Source of the DNA: Pseudomonas segetis
GTDB taxonomy: Bacteria > Pseudomonadota > Gammaproteobacteria > Pseudomonadales > Pseudomonadaceae
Assembly (NCBI RefSeq): GCF_900188155.1
Contig: NZ_FZOG01000005.1
Span: 186,001 to 250,000 of the forward strand
Reading direction: 5' to 3'
DNA length: 64,000 nt
The notes beneath the pieces are model-generated. The model worked only from the letters and a program-made list of their open reading frames with translations, did not search any database and was not told where the DNA came from. Positions 55,421-64,000 of the stretch are shown here, one piece after another (the first letter of the stretch is position 1; every line of letters starts with the position of its first letter). The translations under genes were made by a program, and so were the position numbers.

Positions 55421-56170
55421 ATGAAGGTTCTTGTAGCTGTCAAACGAGTGGTCGACTACAACGTCAAGGTTCGCGTCAAGGCGGACAACAGCGGCGTTGA
55501 TCTTGCGAACGTCAAGATGTCGATGAACCCTTTCTGCGAAATCGCTGTTGAAGAAGCGGTGCGCTTGAAAGAGAAAGGCGTTGCGAGCGAAATCGTCGTC
55601 GTGACTATTGGCCCGACAACCGCTCAAGAGCAACTGCGTACTGCGTTGGCTCTGGGCGCTGATCGTGCAATCCTGGTTGAGTCCAGCGAAGAGTTGAATT
55701 CATTGGCTGTGGCCAAGCTGCTCAAGGCAGTGGTCGAGAAAGAACAGCCGCAACTGGTTATCCTCGGCAAGCAGGCGATCGATAGCGATAACAACCAGAC
55801 CGGCCAGATGCTGGGCGCTCTGACAGGTTACGCGCAAGGTACTTTCGCTTCCAAGGTCGAAGTGGCTGGCGATAAGGTCAATGTCACCCGTGAAATCGAC
55901 GGCGGCCTGCAGACTGTTGCACTGAATCTGCCTGCCATCGTGACCACCGACCTGCGCCTTAACGAGCCTCGCTATGCGTCGCTGCCGAACATCATGAAGG
56001 CCAAGAAGAAGCCACTGGAAAGCCTCACCCCTGACGCATTGGGTGTTTCCACCGCTTCTACCGTCAAAACCATCAAGGTCGAAGCTCCTGCGACTCGCAG
56101 TGCTGGCATCAAGGTTAAGTCGGTTGCTGAATTGGTCGAGAAACTGAAGAACGAAGCGAAGGTAATCTAA
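55421..56170 (+). CDS. etfB: Electron transfer flavoprotein beta subunit
   Basis: EtfB binds AMP and docks to acyl-CoA dehydrogenases. [20 protein letters not shown], the [20 protein letters not shown] signature (near 37-56) and the [17 protein letters not shown] motif near 121 are all present; 249 residues. ATG 55421 with GGGGAA upstream. etfA follows with no gap. Confidence 0.95.
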   Translation: MKVLVAVKRVVDYNVKVRVKADNSGVDLANVKMSMNPFCEIAVEEAVRLKEKGVASEIVVVTIGPTTAQEQLRTALALGADRAILVESSEELNSLAVAKLLKAVVEKEQPQLVILGKQAIDSDNNQTGQMLGALTGYAQGTFASKVEVAGDKVNVTREIDGGLQTVALNLPAIVTTDLRLNEPRYASLPNIMKAKKKPLESLTPDALGVSTASTVKTIKVEAPATRSAGIKVKSVAELVEKLKNEAKVI

Positions 56171-57100
56171 ATGGCTATCTTAGTTGTTGCAGAACACACT
56201 AACGCTGCTCTGGCTGCTGCCACGCTGAACACTGTTGCTGCGGCGCAAGCCATTGGCGGCGATATTCATGTGCTGGTTGCCGGTTCGGGCTGCAGCGCAG
56301 CTGCTGAAGCCGCTGCCAAAATCGCAGGCGTCACCAAAGTACTGGTTGCCGATAACGCAGCCTTTGCCCACCAGCTGCCTGAAAACGTTGCTCCGCTGAT
56401 CGCTGAGCTGGGTGCTGGCTACAGCCACATCCTGGCTGCCGCGACCACCAACGGCAAAAACTTCCTGCCACGCGTTGCCGCGCAGCTGGACGTTGATCAG
56501 ATTTCTGAAATCATCTCGGTTGAAAGCCCGGATACCTTCAAGCGTCCGATCTACGCCGGTAACGCCATTGCCACCGTGCAGTCGTCTGCTGCGATCAAGG
56601 TCATCACCGTGCGTGCCACCGGGTTTGACCCAGTTGCTGCCGAAGGTGGCTCTGCTGCTGTTGAGGCCGTATCGGCTGGCGCTGACTCGGGTACTTCGGC
56701 ATTCGTGGGCGAAGAGTTGGCCAAGTCTGACCGTCCTGAGCTGACCGCTGCCAAGATCGTCATCTCTGGCGGCCGTGGCATGCAGAACGGCGACAACTTC
56801 AAGCACCTGTACGCCGTTGCCGACAAGCTGGGCGCTGCCGTAGGCGCTTCGCGCGCTGCAGTTGACGCAGGCTTTGTACCGAACGACATGCAGGTTGGTC
56901 AGACCGGTAAAATTGTTGCGCCACAGCTGTACATCGCTGTAGGTATCAGCGGTGCGATTCAGCACCTGGCCGGTATGAAAGACTCGAAGGTTATCGTCGC
57001 TATCAACAAGGACGAAGAAGCACCGATCTTCCAGGTTGCAGACTACGGTCTGGTTGCTGACCTGTTTGAAGCAGTGCCTGAGCTGGAGAAGCTGGTTTAA
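56171..57100 (+). CDS. etfA: Electron transfer flavoprotein alpha subunit
   Basis: EtfA holds the FAD that accepts electrons. The C-terminal FAD domain has [11 protein letters not shown] (near 198-208), [11 protein letters not shown] and [25 protein letters not shown] (near 243-267); 309 residues. Directly abuts etfB and ends at a terminator. Confidence 0.95.
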   Translation: MAILVVAEHTNAALAAATLNTVAAAQAIGGDIHVLVAGSGCSAAAEAAAKIAGVTKVLVADNAAFAHQLPENVAPLIAELGAGYSHILAAATTNGKNFLPRVAAQLDVDQISEIISVESPDTFKRPIYAGNAIATVQSSAAIKVITVRATGFDPVAAEGGSAAVEAVSAGADSGTSAFVGEELAKSDRPELTAAKIVISGGRGMQNGDNFKHLYAVADKLGAAVGASRAAVDAGFVPNDMQVGQTGKIVAPQLYIAVGISGAIQHLAGMKDSKVIVAINKDEEAPIFQVADYGLVADLFEAVPELEKLV

Positions 57101-57121
57101 TCCGGTTTACAAGCTCAATAA

Positions 57122-57144
57122 AAACCCGCTCACCGAGCGGGTTT
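57122..57144 (+). terminator. Terminator after etfA
   Basis: A 10-bp stem (57122-57131 with 57135-57144) with T-rich right side ends the etfBA unit. Confidence 0.87.
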
Positions 57145-57163
57145 TTTGTACCTCTGGCAATCC

Positions 57164-58117
57164 TCAGGAACTGGGTTTGGTAGCCTCAAGCCTGGCAACC
57201 TTGTCGAGAAATGCCCGGTAGTGCCTGGCTGTTTCTTCGGGACGCTCGATCATAGGTACATGACCGCAGTCTTTCATTACCACCACGCTTGGCTGCTTGA
57301 GTAGCGGTTGCATGACTTTGATGCTCGACACATCGAGAACCCGGTCGTGATCGCCCCAGAGCAACAGGGTTGGCGCTTCGATCTTGGGCAGTTCCGGCTC
57401 AAGCGGGATGTAGCGTTCACGCAGCTGGCTGAATATCTGTTTATTCAGCGTGCTGTTGGCAATGGCTTGCTCTGCCATGTAATGCTTCAGGCGTTCCGGC
57501 AGTACAGGCGCCTTGTAAAACACAAAATCGATAAGCTGCTCGAACTGCTGAGCATTATTGACCACCAATGGGTTGGGCTTGCCTTGCTCTATTCGTTGGT
57601 ACAACTCGCTTTTTTGCGGCGCGTCGATACCGGCGTTATCCAGCAAGGCAACACTGGCGACTTGCTGCGGGTAACGCGCCCCATAGAGCGCGGCGATGTG
57701 CCCGCCCATCGAATTGCCGATAATGTGCAGGCGCTTGATGCCCAGAGCTTGGCTGAATGCGGCAACGCGTTCGGCCTGGGTGCCGACATCGTAGCTGGCT
57801 GGCGGTTTGCTGCTTTCACCAAAACCGGGTAGATCAAGCGCTATGACGTGGTAGCGCTTGGTGAAATAGCGGGCGAATTGCAGCCAGTTGTCCTTGTCTG
57901 CGCCAAAACCATGGACCATTAAAATGGTTTCGCCATCCTTGGGGCCGCCTTCGTAGTAATGAATGCTAAGATCGGCGACCTCAAGTTGCTTGCTCGAGAG
58001 ACCGGCAACTGTCTGGCCGATCAGTTGAATGCTGGCCATGAGCGTCGCCGGGAATACATAGAGCACTGCGCTGGCCGCGGCAATGGTCAGGATCAGGGCG
58101 AGTAAAAGTTTTTTCAT
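57164..58117 (-). CDS. Membrane-anchored alpha/beta hydrolase, lipase-like
   Basis: An N-terminal hydrophobic segment (about 3-25) precedes an alpha/beta hydrolase. VHGFGADKDNW (oxyanion region), nucleophile GNSMGG (Ser near 145), LLWGDHD (Asp near 250) and CGHVPM (His near 282) give the triad. 317 residues. Resembles the PA2949-type lipase found beside etf genes in P. aeruginosa, from memory. Substrate unknown. Minus strand, convergent with etfA. Confidence 0.87.
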   Translation of the reverse strand: MKKLLLALILTIAAASAVLYVFPATLMASIQLIGQTVAGLSSKQLEVADLSIHYYEGGPKDGETILMVHGFGADKDNWLQFARYFTKRYHVIALDLPGFGESSKPPASYDVGTQAERVAAFSQALGIKRLHIIGNSMGGHIAALYGARYPQQVASVALLDNAGIDAPQKSELYQRIEQGKPNPLVVNNAQQFEQLIDFVFYKAPVLPERLKHYMAEQAIANSTLNKQIFSQLRERYIPLEPELPKIEAPTLLLWGDHDRVLDVSSIKVMQPLLKQPSVVVMKDCGHVPMIERPEETARHYRAFLDKVARLEATKPSS

Positions 58118-58228
58118 TGCATGTCCTTATAACCCGTTATTCTGCGCTGACGTTAAACTAGCACGAAGTTCAATCCGGGCGTTGAGGTGCTGTACGCGCC
58201 TCTTCAATGGTTAATCTGAGAGTTATGA

Positions 58229-59059
58229 ATGCTTGATCGTCACTTGCTAAAGTCCTGCGTATTGGCCATCTCTTGCTTGAGCGTTTCCAGCCTGTCGTTC
58301 GCCGCAGGTTCATGCGAGCGCCTGGTGGCGACGGGCAATCCGAATAACCCGCCGTTCATGTGGCGAGACCCGCAAAACCCCAAGCAGTTAATGGGTGCCC
58401 AGGCCGATATGCTGAAGAAGGTCGCCAAGGACCTTGGTGTGCGCCTGGACGTGCTGTACAGCCGCTCATGGGAAAAAGCCGAGGAGGAAGTGCGCAGTGG
58501 GCGCATTGACCTGCTGTCTGGGGTTGAGCTTACCCCAGCCTCGCTTGATGACCTGGATTATATCTACCCCTCGGTATACAGCCACGACACCGTGGTTTGG
58601 GTACGCAACATCCTGAGCTTTCCCTATATCGAATGGGCTGACTTGCGTGACCGCAAAGGGGCAAAGGCGGCCGATGCCTTGAGCCCGGCGTTCACTGACT
58701 ACGCCAAGGCCAATCTTGATATCGAGCAGGGCGCAAATTTGAGTCAGGTCTTTCAGAAGCTGATGCTCGGTGAGGTCGATTATGTGTTGGCCGAGCGCGA
58801 GTCAAGCCTTGCTCGGGCAACCACCATGGGTTTGCAGGATGACCTGCTGCCCTTGTCGCCGCCAATCGAGGGGCGCCCCATGTACTTGGCGCTGTCGCAT
58901 AATTCGGCGTGCAATGACGCCTGGCTGCGTGGGCAGTTGGCCAAGAAAATGACAGAAATAGCTGCCTCCGAGCTGCCTGAATCATTGATCCAGAAGAACT
59001 TGCAGCTTTGGAAACAGCAACAATCAGAACCCGCTAGCGCGCCAAAGGTGGCTCAGTGA
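58229..59059 (+). CDS. Periplasmic solute-binding protein, family 3-like
   Basis: A signal peptide (about residues 1-25) leads into a 276-residue protein with the SBP_bac_3 pattern: NPPFMWRDP, GAQADMLKKVAKDLG, and SGRIDLLSGVELTPA. There are no ABC transporter genes here. It overlaps the DUF4398 gene by 4 nt, so it may act as an envelope sensor or partner rather than a transport component. Confidence 0.8.
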   Translation: MLDRHLLKSCVLAISCLSVSSLSFAAGSCERLVATGNPNNPPFMWRDPQNPKQLMGAQADMLKKVAKDLGVRLDVLYSRSWEKAEEEVRSGRIDLLSGVELTPASLDDLDYIYPSVYSHDTVVWVRNILSFPYIEWADLRDRKGAKAADALSPAFTDYAKANLDIEQGANLSQVFQKLMLGEVDYVLAERESSLARATTMGLQDDLLPLSPPIEGRPMYLALSHNSACNDAWLRGQLAKKMTEIAASELPESLIQKNLQLWKQQQSEPASAPKVAQ

Positions 59060-59409
59060 TCAATCGAATTTATCCGGCAGGCATGGTTTTGCTGCTGTTG
59101 GCTGGCTGTGCCAACGACCCGGTACCCACCGAGCAAATGCGCCTTGCCGATCAGGCTATTGAGCAGGCCACCGCGGTGGGTGCCGTATCTACGGATGCTT
59201 CCATGCGACTGGCGCTGAGCAAACAACAACTGGCCCAGGCTGCACTGCTTGATGAGCAATACAAAGAGGCGCGCGTTCTGGCAGAACAGGCAGAACTCGA
59301 CGCACGTGAAGCCGAGGCCCGGGTATTGGCGAGTAAAAGTTCAGCGCAACTGCTGGAAATCAACAAACGCATCAACCGGATGCGCCAGCAGTTGGGATCT
59401 CAGCTATGA
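59056..59409 (+). CDS. DUF4398 lipoprotein
   Basis: A lipobox LLAGC near residue 18 marks it as a lipoprotein. The rest is a long coiled helical segment (AEQAELDAREAEARVLASK). GTG start at 59056 overlaps the solute-binding gene; ATGA overlap with the next gene. Coiled DUF4398 proteins are often linked to OmpA-like proteins. Function unknown. Confidence 0.82.
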   Translation: MINRIYPAGMVLLLLAGCANDPVPTEQMRLADQAIEQATAVGAVSTDASMRLALSKQQLAQAALLDEQYKEARVLAEQAELDAREAEARVLASKSSAQLLEINKRINRMRQQLGSQL

Positions 59410-60218
59410 GTAAAGGCTATCAGGTTGCGCTTAGTGTCGTATTGAGCCTTGCACTGGGCGGTTGCGCAGGTTCGCAGCAAGCGAGCAATGCTGCGCTGGA
59501 GGCCGCTCGTGCGAGCTTTCAGTCGGTTAAGGAGAATTCCAACGTCTTGCGCAGTGCGCCCAAGGATGTGATTCGGGCCGGGGAGTCGCTGGCGCGAGCG
59601 GATCGCCTGTCGAACTACTGGGGCAGTGAAGCAGACGTTGAGCATTATGCCTATTTAAGCCAGCGCTACAGTGCTATCGCCGTGCAGAAGAGCGAGTTGA
59701 TGCTTAATCAAGAGCGCGAGGCCAAGTTGGAGCTTGAGCGTCAGCGCCTGCAACTGGCCCTGCGTGAGGCGAAAATGTTAAGCCTGCAAGAGCAGGGCAG
59801 CATGCTCGGCGACCAAATGATCAGCCTGGCAACCACCCAAACCGATCGCGGCTTGATCATAACCCTGGGCGATGTGCTGTTTGACGCCGGTCATGCCGAT
59901 TTGAAGGCTTCTGCCAACCGCACGGTGCTCAAGGTTGTGCAGTTTTTGCAGCTCAACCCGCGGCGTATCGTGCGCATTGAAGGCTATACCGACAGCAGCG
60001 GCGATGATGCACAGAATCTCGAGTTGTCACGCGCTCGGGCACAAGCGGTGGCCGATGTCTTGACGGACTTGGGTGTCGACAGCAAGCGCATCAGTGTCAA
60101 AGGCTTGGGCGAGAGTTTTCCTGTTGCTGAAAACGCTTCGTTCAAGGGCCGCGCGCAGAACCGTCGGGTTGAGATTGTGTTCTCCGATGAGCTGGGCGGC
60201 CTGGGCGAAAGCCGCTAA
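59406..60218 (+). CDS. DUF4398/OmpA-like peptidoglycan-binding lipoprotein
   Basis: Lipobox ALGGC near residue 20, then a coiled region (about 60-130), then an OmpA C-terminal domain (about 150-262) with DVLFDAGHADLK, GYTDSSGDDAQNLELSRARA and NRRVEIVF, which binds peptidoglycan. 270 residues. It ends the three-gene unit begun at 58229. Its use is unknown; the neighbouring HD-GYP gene is on the other strand. Confidence 0.88.
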   Translation: MSKGYQVALSVVLSLALGGCAGSQQASNAALEAARASFQSVKENSNVLRSAPKDVIRAGESLARADRLSNYWGSEADVEHYAYLSQRYSAIAVQKSELMLNQEREAKLELERQRLQLALREAKMLSLQEQGSMLGDQMISLATTQTDRGLIITLGDVLFDAGHADLKASANRTVLKVVQFLQLNPRRIVRIEGYTDSSGDDAQNLELSRARAQAVADVLTDLGVDSKRISVKGLGESFPVAENASFKGRAQNRRVEIVFSDELGGLGESR

Positions 60219-60249
60219 ACCCTGCGGTCGGGGGCTTTACCGCCATGGG

Positions 60250-61512
60250 CTAATCAAACAAGGATTTCTTGCTCGATTGCAAACCCGACCAGAGTGCCTC
60301 GAGGTGCTTGAAATTCCAGTTGTCCGGGTCTTCGCGGCTAATGATTTTGTCGCGCCCGGCAACTTTGCTCAGGTCAATAATTTCTTGCTTGATGGGCACT
60401 TTCGAGCGGGCGGAAAAGAACACCTTGACCACCGGTGTCAGTAACGACTTTGTGCTTTGTTCCATCACCACGGCAAGCCGACCGCTTTCCAGGCGAACCA
60501 GCGCTCCGCAGGGGTAAATACCCACGCATTTAACGAAGGCCTGGAATACTTGCGCATCGAAATGCCCCTGCCATTCAGCCATTTTTCGAATCGATTCGGC
60601 AGGGTCCCAACCCTTTTTGTAGGGGCGGTCCGAGGTAATGGCGTCATACACATCGCAGACAGCGCCCATGCGTGCAAACAAGCTGATGTCTTGCCCTTGT
60701 GTTTTGTTCGGGTAGCCACTTCCATCCATTTTCTCGTGGTGGCTGAGGCAAACATCCAGCACCTGTGGGCTGATCAGCGGGTTATGCAAAAGCATTGCAT
60801 GCCCTGCAGCGGGATGGCTGCGTACCCTGTTGAATTCAGCCTCGCTAAGGCTCCCGGGCTTGTTCAGAATCGAATCGGGAATGGCCATCTTCCCGATGTC
60901 ATGCAGCAGGCCAGCGATGCCGGCCTCTTTGACCAGTTCAGCCGGCAGCTCGAGCTCTTGAGCCAAGGCAATCATCAGGGCACTGACGGCAACCGAGTGC
61001 ATGTAGGTGTACTCGTCGGCGGTTTTCAGGCGTGCAAGGCTGATCAAGGCGCCAGGGTGGCGCTGTACCGATACGGCTATTTCATCGATCAGCGATGACA
61101 CCTGATCAACTGCGACAGCCTTGCCCATGCGTGCATCGGTGAACATTTCAACCACGGCAGCCTTGGATTTGGCACAGATCTTTAGTGCACGGTTGATTTC
61201 ATCATTGAGCTCAACCTTGGCAACCCGCTCGGTTTGCAGCGCGGCACAGAGCAATGCATCGGTTTGCGCGGCAACCTGCTGTTCGGTTTTGCTGTTTTCA
61301 GTCTGGGCAAGATCTTCGCCCTTGCTGGCGTCAATCCACAGTTCACGCAGGTTCGAGTTACGTATCGCGCGCAAGTCTTCAGGGCGGGTAAGTAGAAAAC
61401 GGCCTTTCCAGAATGGATGATCCATCCAGGAGCCCGCGAACTCATGGATGTACATTCCCAACCGCAGTTGGCTGATTTCGATTTTTTTGAGCACTGGAAG
61501 TTGGCGCTCCAT
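60250..61512 (-). CDS. HD-GYP cyclic di-GMP phosphodiesterase with DUF3391
   Basis: N-terminal DUF3391 (about 1-120) is followed by an HD-GYP domain. The metal and signature residues are intact: HDIGK (near 205) and HHEKMDGSGYP (near 258-268). It should hydrolyse cyclic di-GMP to GMP. 420 residues, cytoplasmic. Divergent from the MocR-like gene at 61729. Confidence 0.92.
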   Translation of the reverse strand: MERQLPVLKKIEISQLRLGMYIHEFAGSWMDHPFWKGRFLLTRPEDLRAIRNSNLRELWIDASKGEDLAQTENSKTEQQVAAQTDALLCAALQTERVAKVELNDEINRALKICAKSKAAVVEMFTDARMGKAVAVDQVSSLIDEIAVSVQRHPGALISLARLKTADEYTYMHSVAVSALMIALAQELELPAELVKEAGIAGLLHDIGKMAIPDSILNKPGSLSEAEFNRVRSHPAAGHAMLLHNPLISPQVLDVCLSHHEKMDGSGYPNKTQGQDISLFARMGAVCDVYDAITSDRPYKKGWDPAESIRKMAEWQGHFDAQVFQAFVKCVGIYPCGALVRLESGRLAVVMEQSTKSLLTPVVKVFFSARSKVPIKQEIIDLSKVAGRDKIISREDPDNWNFKHLEALWSGLQSSKKSLFD

Positions 61513-61728
61513 GTTGTTATGCGTTCAAGTTTAGGTGTGGATTGTCTCTAGCGTCCAAGAATTGGTGTGTGCTTTGGGCATAGGTGTAAAACAGTTGCTG
61601 ATATTGTTTTTTAGACCGTAACAGAATTGGCAGAACTCAACTGTATCGTCCAGTATAAAAGAATCTGTACCGGTGCAATTTCCAAGGTTCGGGTTACTGT
61701 TACGGTTCAGTAAGGCGAGAACGCGCAT

Positions 61729-63174
61729 ATGACTAATCTGTTGCTCTATCAACGCATTGCCCAGCAACTGGCTGAGGATATTCGGCGTGGTGTTTACCAG
61801 CCTGGAGAGCGCGTGCCGTCGGTGCGCAAGATGAGCACTCAACTGAGCGTTAGTCACGCCACTGTGCTGCAGGCCTATGCCAATCTTGAGGATCAGGGGC
61901 TTATCCGGGCACGTCCGCAGTCGGGTTATTACGTCCACCAAACGCCTGCGCTGACGGCACCAACGCCTGATGTGGCGAAGGTCGAGCGTCCAAGCCTGGT
62001 GACTCGCAGTAGCATCATTAATCAAGTGTTGGATGAGTCGCGTCGTGAGGGCGTGTTTCCGCTGGGCGCTGCTGTTCCGCATATCGACTATCTACCGGCT
62101 CGGGCATTGCATCAACAATTGGCCAAGGTCACTCGCTTTCAGAGTGCGCGTGCCTTCAACTACATGTTCAGTCCTGGGTATGAACCGCTGCGCCGCCAGG
62201 TTGCGATTCGCATGCGCGACGCTGGCGTGGTGGTTGATCCGTCCGAGGTGGTCATCACCCACGGTTGTGTGGACGCGCTGCAGATGTCTTTGCGTGTCCT
62301 GACAAAACCTGGTGACCTGATTGCGGCTGAGTCGCCAACCTATTATGGATTGCTGCAGTTAGCCGACCTGCTCGGTTTGAAAGTGATTGAAATTCCTAGT
62401 GACCCAACCACCGGCATGAGTCTTGAGGCATTGCAACTGGCTGCCAGCCAGTGGCCGATCAAAGCCTTGGTGCTGACGCCGCGCTTGAGCAATCCGCTGG
62501 GTGGCACCATTCCTGAAGACCGGCAAAAGCAGTTGCTCAGACTGGCCGAGAATTTTGATATCCAGATTATCGAAGATGATATCTACGGCGAGTTGATGTT
62601 CGAGCAAGGCCCGACCAAGGCCTTGAAGTCCAATGACCGTGAGGGGCGGGTGGTGTATTGCTCAAGCTTCTCGAAGACGCTGTCTCCCGGCGTGCGCATT
62701 GGTTGGATTATCGCCGGCAAATACCAGGATGAAATCCAGCGACTGCAGACATTCTCGACTCACTCGGCTTGCAGTGTCACGCAGATGACAGTAGCTGCCT
62801 ACCTTGAGAATGGCGGTTATGACCGGCACTTGCGCTATATCCGTCAGGAGTACCGCAAAAACCTCAGCGCCTTCCAGCTGGCGGTGCAGCAGTATTTTCC
62901 CGAGGGCACACAAATGACCCGGCCCAAAGGAGGCTTCATCTTGTGGGTGAGTTTGCCTGCCCGGGTCAATACCAAGGACTTGCATACCCGTGCGTTGCAG
63001 CAAGGCATCAGTATTGCGCCGGGATTGATCTTCAGTAACACCGAGCAGTTCAATCATTGTGTGCGGATTAACTGCGGCGTGCCGTGGAATCGCGAGGCCG
63101 AGCGTGCGGTAATGACCTTGGGCATGCTTGCGACCCAGTTGTGCCAGGAGGTCCAGCCCGCACAGATAAATTGA
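61729..63174 (+). CDS. GntR/MocR-type PLP regulator
   Basis: N-terminal GntR winged helix (LLLYQRIAQQLAEDI, TQLSVSHATVLQAYANL; about 4-70) and a fold-type I aminotransferase domain with DDIYGE near 283 and the PLP lysine in SSFSKTLSPGVRIGW near 309. 481 residues. A typical MocR; the target could be its neighbour but no operator was seen. ATG 61729; weak SD. Confidence 0.9.
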   Translation: MTNLLLYQRIAQQLAEDIRRGVYQPGERVPSVRKMSTQLSVSHATVLQAYANLEDQGLIRARPQSGYYVHQTPALTAPTPDVAKVERPSLVTRSSIINQVLDESRREGVFPLGAAVPHIDYLPARALHQQLAKVTRFQSARAFNYMFSPGYEPLRRQVAIRMRDAGVVVDPSEVVITHGCVDALQMSLRVLTKPGDLIAAESPTYYGLLQLADLLGLKVIEIPSDPTTGMSLEALQLAASQWPIKALVLTPRLSNPLGGTIPEDRQKQLLRLAENFDIQIIEDDIYGELMFEQGPTKALKSNDREGRVVYCSSFSKTLSPGVRIGWIIAGKYQDEIQRLQTFSTHSACSVTQMTVAAYLENGGYDRHLRYIRQEYRKNLSAFQLAVQQYFPEGTQMTRPKGGFILWVSLPARVNTKDLHTRALQQGISIAPGLIFSNTEQFNHCVRINCGVPWNREAERAVMTLGMLATQLCQEVQPAQIN

Positions 63175-63199
63175 TCCATCTTAACCCCGCTGCACAACC

Positions 63200-63240
63200 G
63201 GCTGCGTCTACTTGAATGAATCATTCAAGGAGGCGCAGCC
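63200..63240 (+). promoter_or_regulatory. Hairpin enclosing the ribosome site of the VWA lipoprotein gene
   Basis: A 7-bp outer stem (63200-63206 with 63234-63240) and a 9-bp inner palindrome (63211-63219 with 63221-63229) hold the AAGGAGG ribosome site (63227-63233) partly in the inner stem and partly in the internal loop. The ATG is the next base. Translation may depend on opening this hairpin. Confidence 0.65.
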
Positions 63241-64000
63241 ATGCCCACCCCAACTCGTTGCCCCAATATCCTGTTATACGGTTTCGCCAGCTCGTTGCTC
63301 ATCGCGTTGAGTGCGTGCAGCTACGATGTGCCAGAGCCCGTTAAACCTGCTTCAGTCAAGCCGCCTGTTACCTACGAACGGGCAAGGCTTGCGTCAGCAC
63401 CTGCGATGAATAAACACATCAGTGCCGAGTACGCTGATGTGGTCAGCCACGCTAGAGCTTTGTCCGTCCCCATCGATGGGCAATTCAATGCCGATACAAG
63501 CAGGGAGCAATATCAGCATTATCCGGCAAATCCGGTCATGGCCGCTGCGCAGAACCCGGTGTCCACCTTCAGTATTGATGTCGATACCGGTGCTTATGCC
63601 AACGTTCGACGCCTGCTCAATCAGGGGCAACTGCCGCAACCGGATGCGGTGCGCCTGGAGGAAATGGTCAATTATTTTCCCTACGACATAGTTGGCCAAA
63701 ACCGGGAGTCACCTTTTGCCCTGAGTACCGAAGTGGCGCAAACACCCTGGAATCCGCAGAGCCTGTTGTTACGTGTGGCGATCAAGGCACAAGACCGTTC
63801 GGTTGCCGAGTTGCCACCTGCAAACCTGGTGTTTCTGGTCGATGTCTCCGGCTCAATGGACCGGCGCGAAGGCTTACCCCTGGTGCAGAGCACACTCAAG
63901 CTTCTGGTCGAGCAGTTACGGGCGCAAGATCACGTTTCGCTGGTGGTCTATGCCGGTAACTCAAGTGTGGTCCTGGCACCGACTTCAGGCAGTGATAAAG
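63241..64000 (+). CDS. VWA-domain lipoprotein, YfbK-like (cut by window edge)
   Basis: A signal peptide ends in the lipobox LSAC near residue 26. An N-terminal VWA-associated region (TFSIDVDTGAYANVRR, MVNYFPYD) precedes the von Willebrand A domain with the metal site DVSGSM near 202. About 253 codons are present; the C-terminus lies outside. E. coli YfbK is the closest named relative. GGAGG 7 nt ahead of the ATG, inside a hairpin. Confidence 0.88.
   Translation, partial: MPTPTRCPNILLYGFASSLLIALSACSYDVPEPVKPASVKPPVTYERARLASAPAMNKHISAEYADVVSHARALSVPIDGQFNADTSREQYQHYPANPVMAAAQNPVSTFSIDVDTGAYANVRRLLNQGQLPQPDAVRLEEMVNYFPYDIVGQNRESPFALSTEVAQTPWNPQSLLLRVAIKAQDRSVAELPPANLVFLVDVSGSMDRREGLPLVQSTLKLLVEQLRAQDHVSLVVYAGNSSVVLAPTSGSDK

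Noticed and set aside
54948..55424. 158-codon plus-strand frame across the etfD start and the etf gap
   Set aside because: First half is antisense to etfD; the rest overlaps promoter elements and the etfB ribosome site.

Overview
The window comes from a Pseudomonas chromosome, most like the fluorescens/putida group. The evidence is gene order (rne, rluC, sppA, yceF, yceD-rpmF-plsX-fabD-fabG-acpP-fabF-pabC-mltG-tmk-holB-pilZ-tatD, and later the etf genes), a pilZ gene beside holB, dense SD-led operons and moderately GC-rich coding sequence. Both ends cut a gene: rne (minus strand) at the left and a VWA lipoprotein gene (plus strand) at the right.

Layout. 1-17.8 kb is a conserved housekeeping block: RNase E with a long structured leader, rRNA pseudouridylation, envelope proteolysis, ribosomal protein L32, type II fatty acid synthesis, p-aminobenzoate synthesis, thymidylate kinase and polymerase III delta prime. 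17.9-23.5 kb holds accessory enzymes and regulators (radical SAM, MocR, GNAT, FMN reductase, AhpD-like, Sel1). 23.5-28.3 kb is an A+T-rich island. It has a two-gene DUF262 plus HEPN operon (candidate defence system) and, in the opposite orientation, an integron gene-cassette array without an integrase: three 76-bp attC sites, three intact cassette genes and one decayed acetyltransferase cassette. The array is enclosed by 41-bp inverted repeats that match at 37 of 41 positions. 28.3-34.2 kb carries queH, the oxygen-dependent methionine synthase pair mesX-mesD with a flavin reductase behind a MetR-like site, a PchB-like gene, and an arsR-arsC-arsH operon with no pump gene. 34.3-42.6 kb has a SAM methyltransferase, a Xre-RES toxin-antitoxin pair, an Na+/H+ antiporter and a periplasmic molybdenum hydroxylase with its cytochrome c.

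42.6-48.9 kb is a nitrite-assimilation cluster: FNT transporter, PP2C-kinase, nirB and nirD. The transporter and nirB each have their own sigma-54 type promoter followed by a leader with two hexaloop hairpins and an overlapping terminator, the signature of ANTAR (NasT/NasR) antitermination. 48.9-51.6 kb is a little-known DUF4331-DUF4198-HupE operon. From 52 kb the conserved order resumes (DUF4823, DUF1285, etfD, etfB, etfA) with a PsrA-like box between the divergent etf units. The end holds a lipase-like hydrolase, a solute-binding/DUF4398/OmpA operon, an HD-GYP protein, a MocR-type protein and the VWA lipoprotein, whose SD lies inside a hairpin.

Calls rest on reading the sequence and recalled family motifs; no database search was run. 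Comparisons with P. aeruginosa gene order are from memory. I saw no convincing tRNA, rRNA, CRISPR array, intact transposase or integrase gene.
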